DNA from: an uncultured Saprospiraceae bacterium
Lineage (GTDB): Bacteria > Bacteroidota > Bacteroidia > Chitinophagales > Saprospiraceae
DNA: 6,781 nt
Assembly: GCA_937952155.1 (NCBI GenBank)
Contig: CALFYH010000172.1
Coordinates: 1-6,781 of the forward strand
Direction: 5' to 3'
This document shows positions 1-6,554 of this stretch, one piece after another. The notes under the pieces are model-generated. The model ran no database searches and had not been told where the DNA came from. It saw only the letters and a list, made by a program, of their open reading frames with translations. Position 1 is the stretch's first letter; each line of letters opens with the position of its first letter. The translations under genes and the position numbers were made by a program.

Positions 1-1018
1 TCTTATTCAGAATGGACATAAGACAGAAGACTACCTCAACAAAATTGTCAGCCTTATGGAAGATGGTTTTGAAAATGTTATTCCTGTCTTGGATAGTAAA
101 TTCGAATTGGATAGATTTTATGCAAAGACCAAGGGCGAGCTTACGGTAGGCATCAGAATGGCCATCAACGAAGAACCACAATCTGCCTACTATACATCGA
201 GATTAGGTATAAGAAGTGCAGAAATTATCGATTATTATAAAACAAAAATCGCAAAAAAGAAGAGAGTAAAGCTGAAAATGCTTCACTTTTTTGTTGATTC
301 AGGTATAAAGGATAATCTGTATTACTGGGGAGAATTCCGTAAGGCATTAAAACTCTTCGCTGAGCTAAAAAAGATATGTCCTACCCTAGATTCTATCAAT
401 CTTGGTGGTGGATTACCTATTAGAAACAACCTCGGATTTGAGTATGATTACAAATATATGATCAACGAATTGGTTAGAAATATCAAGGAAGTTTGTCAGG
501 AAGAGGGCATTGACGAACCAGATATTTACACTGAATTCGGTAAATATACAGTAGGTGAAAGTGGTGCGATTATATTTTCGGTCTTGGAACAAAAACAACA
601 AAATGATTCTGAACTTTGGTATCTGATCGACAATAGTTTGATGAATACAATACCTGATGCTTGGTCGATTTTTGAAAAGTTCATTCTCTTGCCTGTCAAC
701 AAATGGGACAATGAGTATTCACGTGTAAGCATAGGAGGTATAAGTTGTGACCATTCTGACTATTACAATTCTGAAGACTTAAACCAAGAAATATTTTTGC
801 CGACCTATGATTCTGATAAAGAAGAGCCATTATATTTAGGATTTTTCCATACTGGCGCCTATCAGGATGCTATATCTGGATATGGTGGTATCAAGCACTG
901 CCTAATCCCATCGCCGAAGCAAGTCATCATAGACAGAGACGACAAAGGCAATATAGTGGACAGGCTCTATAGAGATGAACAAACCGTAGAGCAAATGCTC
1001 AAAATATTAGGATATTAA
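1..1018 (+). CDS. speA: Arginine decarboxylase (PLP-dependent, alanine racemase fold), 5' partial
   Basis: This enzyme decarboxylates L-arginine to agmatine in the cytoplasm, the entry step of polyamine synthesis. The frame is open to the left edge (first whole codon at base 2), so the ATG at 56 is internal. By comparison with remembered Bacteroidota relatives of about 460 residues, roughly 120-140 N-terminal residues are missing, including the PLP-binding lysine. Visible family marks are the HFFVDSG strand (about 283-303), the glycine-rich phosphate loop NLGGGLPI (GGG at 404-412), EFGKYTVGES in the place of the family's E-P-G-R motif, and GGISCD with the catalytic-type Cys codon at 746-748. 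The GAYQDAISGYGG segment (from about 856) carries the Tyr expected at the PLP site. The protein ends in ILGY, as relatives do. It is followed after 24 bases by the DHS-like gene, probably in one transcript. Ornithine, diaminopimelate and carboxynorspermidine decarboxylases share the fold, but the whole-length resemblance is to Bacteroidota arginine decarboxylase. Confidence 0.9.
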   Translation, partial: LIQNGHKTEDYLNKIVSLMEDGFENVIPVLDSKFELDRFYAKTKGELTVGIRMAINEEPQSAYYTSRLGIRSAEIIDYYKTKIAKKKRVKLKMLHFFVDSGIKDNLYYWGEFRKALKLFAELKKICPTLDSINLGGGLPIRNNLGFEYDYKYMINELVRNIKEVCQEEGIDEPDIYTEFGKYTVGESGAIIFSVLEQKQQNDSELWYLIDNSLMNTIPDAWSIFEKFILLPVNKWDNEYSRVSIGGISCDHSDYYNSEDLNQEIFLPTYDSDKEEPLYLGFFHTGAYQDAISGYGGIKHCLIPSPKQVIIDRDDKGNIVDRLYRDEQTVEQMLKILGY

Positions 1019-1042
1019 TAATAAATTTATCAGTATATCGTT

Positions 1043-2008
1043 ATGCAAATCACGAATTTTTTAAGACATCACTACAAACATTTTAATGCGGCAGCTCTTA
1101 TAGATGCAGCTGACGGATATATCACACATCTCAATGAAGGTGGCAAAATGATGGTTACACTTGCAGGTGCTATGAGTACAGCCGAGCTAGGCAAGTCGCT
1201 TGCAGAAATGATCAGACAAGACAAAATTCAAATAATCTCTTGTACAGGTGCCAATCTCGAAGAAGATATTATGAATTTGGTGGCGCATTCGCATTATAAA
1301 AGAGTACCCAATTATCGTGATCTTAGCCCTCAAGAGGAATGGGATCTGCTCGAAAACCATTATAATAGAGTCACAGATACATGCATACCTGAAGAAGAGG
1401 CATTCCGTCGTTTACAAAAACATCTTTGGGATATCTGGAGTACGGCTGAAAAAAATGGTGAGCGTTATTTTCCGCACGAGTATATGTACAAAATGCTCAA
1501 TAGTGGTGTATTGGAACAATATTACGAAATAGATCCTAAGGATAGTTGGATGCTTGCTGCTGCCGAGAAGAATATTCCTATCGTAGTGCCAGGTTGGGAA
1601 GATAGTACCATGGGCAATATTTTCGCTTCATACTGCATCAAAGGTCAGCTGAAGGCATCTACCATGAAAAGTGGTATCGAATATATGATGTGGCTTGCAG
1701 ATTGGTATCCTAAGAATAGTGGAGGCAAAGGCGTAGGATTCTTCCAAATTGGTGGAGGTATAGCGGGAGATTTTCCGATATGTGTAGTACCTATGTTGTA
1801 TCAGGATATGGAAATGCACGACATACCATTCTGGTCATACTTCTGTCAGATCAGTGATAGTACCACAAGTTATGGTTCGTATTCTGGAGCTGTACCCAAT
1901 GAAAAAATCACTTGGGGAAAATTGGATATCCATACACCAAAATATATCATAGAGAGTGATGCTACCATAGTAGCGCCGTTGATATTTGCTATAGTATTGG
2001 GGCAGTAA
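1043..2008 (+). CDS. Deoxyhypusine synthase-like protein (bacterial, probably a polyamine enzyme)
   Basis: This is a complete 321-residue member of the deoxyhypusine synthase (DHS) family. Eukaryotic and archaeal DHS uses NAD to move the aminobutyl group of spermidine to a lysine of eIF5A. Bacteria lack eIF5A, so this copy probably acts on a free amine, as plant homospermidine synthase (a DHS descendant) does. Visible marks are CTGANLEED at residues 67-75, in the place of the NAD-site TAGGVEED of DHS; GGG at 237-239 in the Rossmann-type core; and NEKITWGK at 286-293. Lys293 matches the catalytic lysine (Lys329 in human DHS), Trp291 matches Trp327 and Glu287 matches Glu323. By my alignment from memory, human Asp316 is replaced by Tyr280 and the Lys287-His288 pair by Gly242-Asp243. 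The ATG at 1043 gives the expected N-terminus; no Shine-Dalgarno sequence precedes it. The family assignment is firm; the exact substrate is not known from sequence. Confidence 0.9.
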   Translation: MQITNFLRHHYKHFNAAALIDAADGYITHLNEGGKMMVTLAGAMSTAELGKSLAEMIRQDKIQIISCTGANLEEDIMNLVAHSHYKRVPNYRDLSPQEEWDLLENHYNRVTDTCIPEEEAFRRLQKHLWDIWSTAEKNGERYFPHEYMYKMLNSGVLEQYYEIDPKDSWMLAAAEKNIPIVVPGWEDSTMGNIFASYCIKGQLKASTMKSGIEYMMWLADWYPKNSGGKGVGFFQIGGGIAGDFPICVVPMLYQDMEMHDIPFWSYFCQISDSTTSYGSYSGAVPNEKITWGKLDIHTPKYIIESDATIVAPLIFAIVLGQ

Positions 2009-2011
2009 GAA

Positions 2012-3136
2012 CTAAAATAACGCATTTATACTTTTAAAAACAGATGCTGCGGTATTTTCCAGATTTTCAGAAGTCTTTAAGATAGCTTCTTGATGTGATT
2101 TTTCATTTTCGCTGATTGGATAGGCCGCCTTAAGTCCAATTTCAAGGATTTCATCCGAAGTAGCTTCCATTTTGCCGCAAAATGCAATGACAGGTTTTCG
2201 ATATTTTGAAGCACATGCCGCTATACCATGCACTAATTTTCCATTTTTAGTTTGACCATCGATTTTACCTTCACCGGTGACGATGAGGTCTGCTTCTTGG
2301 ATTTTAAGGTCAAGATCTGTGATGTCAATCATCCAAGTTGTTCCTTGTACTAATGTTGCATTTAGGAATACCTTAGCGCCAAAACCCAAGCCACCTGCTG
2401 CACCTGTTCCTTCTGACAATGCAATCTCTTTTTTGTCAAATTTTGAAGCAAGATTTTTTAATCCCTGATCGAGCAAAAAAATTTCTTCGTTGGAAGCTCC
2501 TTTCTGTTTAGCATAGGTATGTGCTGCACCATTTACACCATAAAGTGGGTTTTTCACATCTGTAAGCGCAAATACATTGATATTGTCAAGGGAATTTTTA
2601 TTGCCCTGTTGTATGATTTTATCAATTTTTTCTAAGTTTTTACCAGAGCCTTCCAATTTTTCGCCATTAATATCCAAAAATTGAAATCCCAAGGCTGCTG
2701 CCATTCCAATGCCGCCATCATTGGTAGCACTGCCACCTAGAAAAAGATAAATGTTTTGAACATTTTGTAATATGGCATCTTGTATTAATTCTCCCAGACC
2801 GAAGGTAGTAGTGTCCATCACATTTCGTTCGCTAGGAAGTAGCAGTTGCAGTCCGCATATCTTTGCTATTTCGATGTAGGCTGACTTCCCATCAGTAGAT
2901 ACCAAATAAGCCGTTTCTATTTTACACATTAATGGGTTATGCGCTGTGATTTTTCTTTGGCGGCAAGCTATGTAATGACTTATGACTTCGAGCGATCCTT
3001 CTCCGCCATCAGCCATAGGTACACAAATTGTTTCAAAAGTTGGATCAACCTTTTTGATGCCTTTTTCGATTGTAAGACAAACACTGGTGGCATCCAAGGC
3101 ATCTTTGAAACTATCTGCTGCTATCAGAATTTTCAT
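2012..3136 (-). CDS. garK: Glycerate kinase (GarK/GlxK family)
   Basis: This is a complete 374-residue glycerate kinase, the usual length for the family. It phosphorylates D-glycerate with ATP; family members characterised in Escherichia coli form 2-phosphoglycerate, which feeds glycolysis from glyoxylate, glycolate or sugar-acid breakdown. Marks seen are the N-terminal AADSFKDALDA (residues 7-17), MADGGEG (41-47), GGSATNDGG (134-142), LTDVKNPLYG (191-200), GAAGGLGFG (245-253) and TGEGKIDGQT (287-296). All conserved blocks are present, and there is no frameshift. It is a single-gene unit: the convergent DHS-like gene ends 3 bases away, and the DoxX-like gene is divergent. No tartronate semialdehyde reductase or other glycerate-pathway partner is in view, so the physiological source of glycerate is unknown. 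The ATG has no Shine-Dalgarno sequence, as is common in this phylum. The choice between the symbols garK and glxK is arbitrary. Confidence 0.95.
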   Translation of the reverse strand: MKILIAADSFKDALDATSVCLTIEKGIKKVDPTFETICVPMADGGEGSLEVISHYIACRQRKITAHNPLMCKIETAYLVSTDGKSAYIEIAKICGLQLLLPSERNVMDTTTFGLGELIQDAILQNVQNIYLFLGGSATNDGGIGMAAALGFQFLDINGEKLEGSGKNLEKIDKIIQQGNKNSLDNINVFALTDVKNPLYGVNGAAHTYAKQKGASNEEIFLLDQGLKNLASKFDKKEIALSEGTGAAGGLGFGAKVFLNATLVQGTTWMIDITDLDLKIQEADLIVTGEGKIDGQTKNGKLVHGIAACASKYRKPVIAFCGKMEATSDEILEIGLKAAYPISENEKSHQEAILKTSENLENTAASVFKSINALF

Positions 3137-3223
3137 TATGTTATTATTTGTAAGAAAAATACTTTAAATATTTCAAATGGATATCACAATTCAAGTATTT
3201 TATTCGTTTTTCAATAAAAAAAT
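3137..3223. promoter_or_regulatory. Divergent intergenic spacer, possible weak promoters
   Basis: These 87 very AT-rich bases separate the start codons of glycerate kinase (leftward) and the DoxX-like gene (rightward), so promoters for both should lie here or extend slightly into the genes. On the minus strand, TATTTTTC at 3161-3154 matches the Bacteroidota -7 consensus TAnnTTTG at all but the last base and would give a leader of about 12 bases for glycerate kinase. I find no TTTG or TTG at the expected 19-21 base distance (the nearest TTG is 25 bases away). No convincing -7 box is visible for the DoxX-like gene. The call rests mainly on gene layout. Confidence 0.3.
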
Positions 3224-3613
3224 ATGTTTAAGAATAATTTACTGATCAGATGGGCGACAGCTATCATTTTGATAATGCATAGCATACCAGGTATGTTTAA
3301 TAATGGTGTGAATGATTTTGGAAATTTGTATCTGAATCAAATCGGATTTGCTCCAGTTGGTTTATATTTGGCGTGGACTATTAAATTGTCCCATGTTGCA
3401 GCAGCAATACTTTTGATTTTAAACAGATATTTGCAATGGGCAGTTTGGCCAACGGTGGCTATATTACTAGTTGGAATTTTTATGGTTCACCTTCCTAATG
3501 GTTGGTTTGTAGTAGGTGGTGGATATAATGGCATTGAGTATAATGTACTTTTGATAGCAGTTTTGATACAAATATATTTATCGAGACAAACCAGTAGTAA
3601 TCCAGAGCATTAA
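3224..3613 (+). CDS. DoxX-like small integral membrane protein
   Basis: This is a 129-residue, strongly hydrophobic protein of the DoxX-like group. Four likely transmembrane helices lie at about residues 7-25, 44-66, 70-89 and 103-120, with short polar loops and a polar C-terminal tail (RQTSSNPEH). Typical of the family are Arg9 and Trp10 at the start of helix 1, a conserved-looking HS-x-PG segment after it (residues 19-23), and the glycine-rich loop WFVVGGGYNGIEYN before the last helix. DoxX proteins are often annotated as putative oxidoreductase subunits because DoxD/DoxA form thiosulfate:quinone oxidoreductase in archaea, but most bacterial copies have no proven role. No redox partner gene is adjacent. 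It is divergent from glycerate kinase and separated from parC by a 174-base spacer with its own promoter, so it seems to be transcribed alone. There is no signal peptide apart from the first helix. Confidence 0.75.
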   Translation: MFKNNLLIRWATAIILIMHSIPGMFNNGVNDFGNLYLNQIGFAPVGLYLAWTIKLSHVAAAILLILNRYLQWAVWPTVAILLVGIFMVHLPNGWFVVGGGYNGIEYNVLLIAVLIQIYLSRQTSSNPEH

Positions 3614-3733
3614 AATATTTGGTCATTCTTTACAATATAGTCAGCTTATAGGGCAAGTATAATTTGACAATATTACGTACAATAAACAATCTTTGAAAAA
3701 GTTTCGTAAAGTAAACACCAGCTAATTCATGGA
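3614..3733. other. AT-rich spacer upstream of the parC promoter
   Basis: No gene is visible in this stretch. It holds several copies of the short word ACAATA (3632-3637, 3667-3672, 3679-3684) and a further ACAAT at 3686-3690. No strong hairpin with a T-tract is visible, so I cannot point to a terminator for the DoxX-like gene. Confidence 0.4.
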
Positions 3734-3765
3734 TTGTTATATTATAATAAAATTTCATATATTTG
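3734..3765 (+). promoter_or_regulatory. parC promoter, Bacteroidota type (-33 TTG, -7 TATATTTG)
   Basis: TATATTTG at 3758-3765 is a perfect match to the Bacteroidota -7 consensus TAnnTTTG recognised by the primary sigma factor of this phylum. ATTG at 3733-3736 supplies a -33 element (consensus TTTG) 21 bases upstream, within the usual spacing. Transcription would begin near 3769-3773, leaving a leader of roughly 15-19 bases before the ATG at 3788. The leader has no Shine-Dalgarno sequence. This promoter rules out the in-frame TTG at 3734 as a start codon, because that TTG is part of the -33 element and lies upstream of the predicted transcript. Confidence 0.75.
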
Positions 3766-3787
3766 CAGGTTCAATCTATACTCTTAC

Positions 3788-6502
3788 ATGGATATTCACG
3801 ATATACATAGCGACAATCCCACCAGTGGCGACGAATTGGTAACGCTCAATGGTATGTATAAGGAGTATTTTCTCGATTATGCTTCTTATGTGATTCTCGA
3901 ACGGGCCGTACCAGATATTGATGACGGACTCAAGCCTGTACAAAGGCGTATCCTTCATGCTATGAAAGAGATGGACGATGGTCGCTATCACAAAGTAGCC
4001 AATATCATAGGCCAAACTATGCAGTACCATCCACATGGAGATGCAGCGATCGGTGATGCACTGGTCAATATGGGTCAAAAGGATTTATTGATAGATTGTC
4101 AGGGAAACTGGGGCGATGTCAGGACAGGCGACTCGGCAGCAGCGCCAAGATATATAGAAGCCAGACTAACAAAGTTTGCACTTGAAGTTCTTTTTAATCC
4201 GCAGACCACAGATTGGCAACTTACTTACGATGGCCGTAAAAAAGAGCCTATCACCTTGCCGGTAAAATTTCCATTGGTACTTTCGCAAGGTGTAGAAGGT
4301 ATTGCAGTTGGACTTTCTACAAAAATATTGCCACACAATTTTATAGAATTAATCAAGGCATCCATAAGAATCCTTCAGGGTAAGTCATTTCAGATCTTAC
4401 CAGACTTTCAGACTGGAGGAATGGTCGATATCACGGAGTATCAGGATGGACATCGTGGCGGAAGAGTGAAGATCAGGGCTAAGATTGTTCAAGTGGACAA
4501 AAGTACGCTCAATATCGTCGAATTGCCATTTGGCGTGACCACCAATACATTGATAGAATCTATCCTGAAGGCGAATGACAAGGGACAGATCAAAATCAAA
4601 AAAGTAAACGACAATACGGCCAAAGATGTAGAAATACAGATAGAATTGATGCCTGGCGTGTCACCTGATGTTACGATAGATGCGCTTTATGCTTTTACAG
4701 ATTGTGAAGTATCGTACTCGCCGAATGCCTGTGTCATTGTCGATAACAAACCGATGTTCCTGTCCGTTTCTGAGATACTGCGTATTTCTACTATGCAGAC
4801 GATGGAGCTTCTCCGCCGAGAGTTAGAAATAAAAAAAGGAGAACTCGAAGAAAAATGGCACAATGCAAGTCTAGAGAAGATATTTATTGAAAATAGAATC
4901 TATCGCGATATAGAAGAGTGCGAAAGCTTCGAAGAAGTCATTACTACCATAGATCTCGGTCTCAAAAAGTATGTGGCTACGCCTTCAGATCCGCTAAAAT
5001 CAGGAGATAATCGCCTTTTGATGATGCGTGATATTACTGAAGAAGACATTATTCGCCTTACGGAAATAAGGATAAAAAGGATTTCAAAATACAATAAATT
5101 TAAGGCCGATGAGATGATGGCTCAGCTTCTGGCAGATCTGGAGCAAGTCAAACATGATCTCTTGCATCTGACCGATTTTACCATTGCTTACTTTGAGAGA
5201 CTTTTAGAAAAATATGGGAAAGGCCGAGAAAGGCGCACTTCTATCACATCATTTGATACTATCGAGATCAAAGAAGTTGTGGCAAATAATGCCAAATTGT
5301 ATGTGGATAGAGTAGAAGGATTCATCGGTATGGGTATGAAAAAAGATGAATTCGTCTGTGATTGTTCGGATATAGCGGATGTCATTGCATTTACCCGAGA
5401 TGGCAAATTTAAAGTCGTAAAAATCGCCGATAAAGTATTTGTAGGCAAGGACATCATACATGCCGCTGTATGGCTCAAATCAGATGATCGTACTACGTAC
5501 AATCTAGTGTATCTGGATGGAAAATCTGGCAAATCTTTTGGCAAACGCTTTAACGTCACTGCGATAACCAGAGATAAAGAATATGATCTTACCCAAGGAA
5601 CCAAAGGGTCTAAAATCCTGTATTTTACAGCAAATAGTAATGGAGAATCAGAAATAGTTAACATTCAACTGACCCAAAGTTCAACGGCCAAGAAAAAGGT
5701 ATTTGATTTTGATTTTGGCGATTTGGCGATCAAAGGTCGTGCATCACAAGGCAATATTGTCACTAAGTATCCTGTAAGAAAGGTGACCCAAGTTTCTGTA
5801 GGCAAATCTTCACTAGGAGCCATGCAGATCTATATGGATGAAGTTAGTGGTAAGCTCAATCAAGATGAACGTGGCAAATATCTAGGCGCTTTCGATACTG
5901 GAAGTAAGTTGCTGAGTATTTATAAAGATGGATCTTATGAAATCAATGAACTAGATCTGAATAAAAAATATGATGTCAATAACCTGATGGAAATAGGAAA
6001 TTATCAGGAAAGCTCCGTCATTAGCGCCGTATATTTTGAAGGAGAGAAAGGATGGACGATGGTCAAAAGGTTCAAAATAGAAACTAGTACTTATGACCAA
6101 AAATTTACCTTCATACCAGATACGCCAGGTACTAAGCTGTATTTTGCTTCTATGGACAAATTGCCAGTGATAAAATACGGGTATAACGTCAGCAAAACAA
6201 AGGAAGAACGCGAAGTAGCATTAGCAGAATTTATTGAAATCAAGGGTTGGAAAGCACTTGGCAACAAACTCATAGATGCAAAATTGACGAAAGTCGAAAA
6301 GCTAGAAAGTGGTCAAGCGGATGAAGAAATAGAAGTATTAGAACAAGAAGATATTAATATAGAAGTAAGTACACCTGTCGAACCTGAAAAGCCAGTAAAA
6401 CGTCCGGAAATCAAACTTCCTTCAGAGACCAATACTAAGGATACCGATAGTGAAGATCATTCAGGATATAAGCCAGGAGATACGATAGAGTTTGATTTTT
6501 AG
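3788..6502 (+). CDS. parC: DNA topoisomerase IV subunit A (ParC)
   Basis: This is the 904-residue breakage-reunion subunit of topoisomerase IV, which with ParE decatenates daughter chromosomes and relaxes supercoils. The N-terminal winged-helix domain includes DGLKPVQRRILHAM (46-59), the quinolone-site stretch HPHGDAAIGD (81-90) and AAPRYIE with catalytic Tyr122 after Arg121. Tower and coiled-coil regions follow (about residues 330-500), then a beta-pinwheel C-terminal domain (about 515-820). The canonical GyrA box QRRGGKG is absent; KGRASQG (649-655) is a degenerate counterpart, favouring ParC over GyrA. From about 839 to 904 a low-complexity, acidic tail ends in PGDTIEFDF. The position matching Ser83 of Escherichia coli GyrA is Ala86, while Asp90 matches Asp87. 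The start at 3788 was chosen because the longer open frame from TTG 3734 overlaps the promoter; it also puts the active tyrosine at 122, as in Escherichia coli GyrA (120 in ParC). No parE is adjacent. Confidence 0.93.
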   Translation: MDIHDIHSDNPTSGDELVTLNGMYKEYFLDYASYVILERAVPDIDDGLKPVQRRILHAMKEMDDGRYHKVANIIGQTMQYHPHGDAAIGDALVNMGQKDLLIDCQGNWGDVRTGDSAAAPRYIEARLTKFALEVLFNPQTTDWQLTYDGRKKEPITLPVKFPLVLSQGVEGIAVGLSTKILPHNFIELIKASIRILQGKSFQILPDFQTGGMVDITEYQDGHRGGRVKIRAKIVQVDKSTLNIVELPFGVTTNTLIESILKANDKGQIKIKKVNDNTAKDVEIQIELMPGVSPDVTIDALYAFTDCEVSYSPNACVIVDNKPMFLSVSEILRISTMQTMELLRRELEIKKGELEEKWHNASLEKIFIENRIYRDIEECESFEEVITTIDLGLKKYVATPSDPLKSGDNRLLMMRDITEEDIIRLTEIRIKRISKYNKFKADEMMAQLLADLEQVKHDLLHLTDFTIAYFERLLEKYGKGRERRTSITSFDTIEIKEVVANNAKLYVDRVEGFIGMGMKKDEFVCDCSDIADVIAFTRDGKFKVVKIADKVFVGKDIIHAAVWLKSDDRTTYNLVYLDGKSGKSFGKRFNVTAITRDKEYDLTQGTKGSKILYFTANSNGESEIVNIQLTQSSTAKKKVFDFDFGDLAIKGRASQGNIVTKYPVRKVTQVSVGKSSLGAMQIYMDEVSGKLNQDERGKYLGAFDTGSKLLSIYKDGSYEINELDLNKKYDVNNLMEIGNYQESSVISAVYFEGEKGWTMVKRFKIETSTYDQKFTFIPDTPGTKLYFASMDKLPVIKYGYNVSKTKEEREVALAEFIEIKGWKALGNKLIDAKLTKVEKLESGQADEEIEVLEQEDINIEVSTPVEPEKPVKRPEIKLPSETNTKDTDSEDHSGYKPGDTIEFDF

Positions 6503-6554
6503 GGCCAGAAGTAAATTTGATTTGTAGTCAAAGTGAAACTAAGATTTCATGAAG

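Noticed and set aside
3142..3150. TATTATTTG as a -7 promoter box for the DoxX-like gene.
   Set aside because: It has three bases instead of two between TA and TTTG, lies over 70 bases before the start codon, and has no matching -33 element.
3776..4078. A 100-codon minus-strand open frame over the start of parC.
   Set aside because: It is antisense to the most conserved part of ParC with no recognisable domain, so it is a shadow of that gene.
5188..5664. A 158-codon open frame on the minus strand inside parC.
   Set aside because: It lies wholly antisense to the conserved parC coding region, its protein resembles no family I recognise, and it is rich in Ser, Leu and Thr as expected for a reverse-frame shadow.
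6516..6532. Possible hairpin TTTGAT / GTCAAA after parC as a terminator.
   Set aside because: The stem is six pairs including one G-T, is AT-rich and has no following T-tract, so it is too weak to call.
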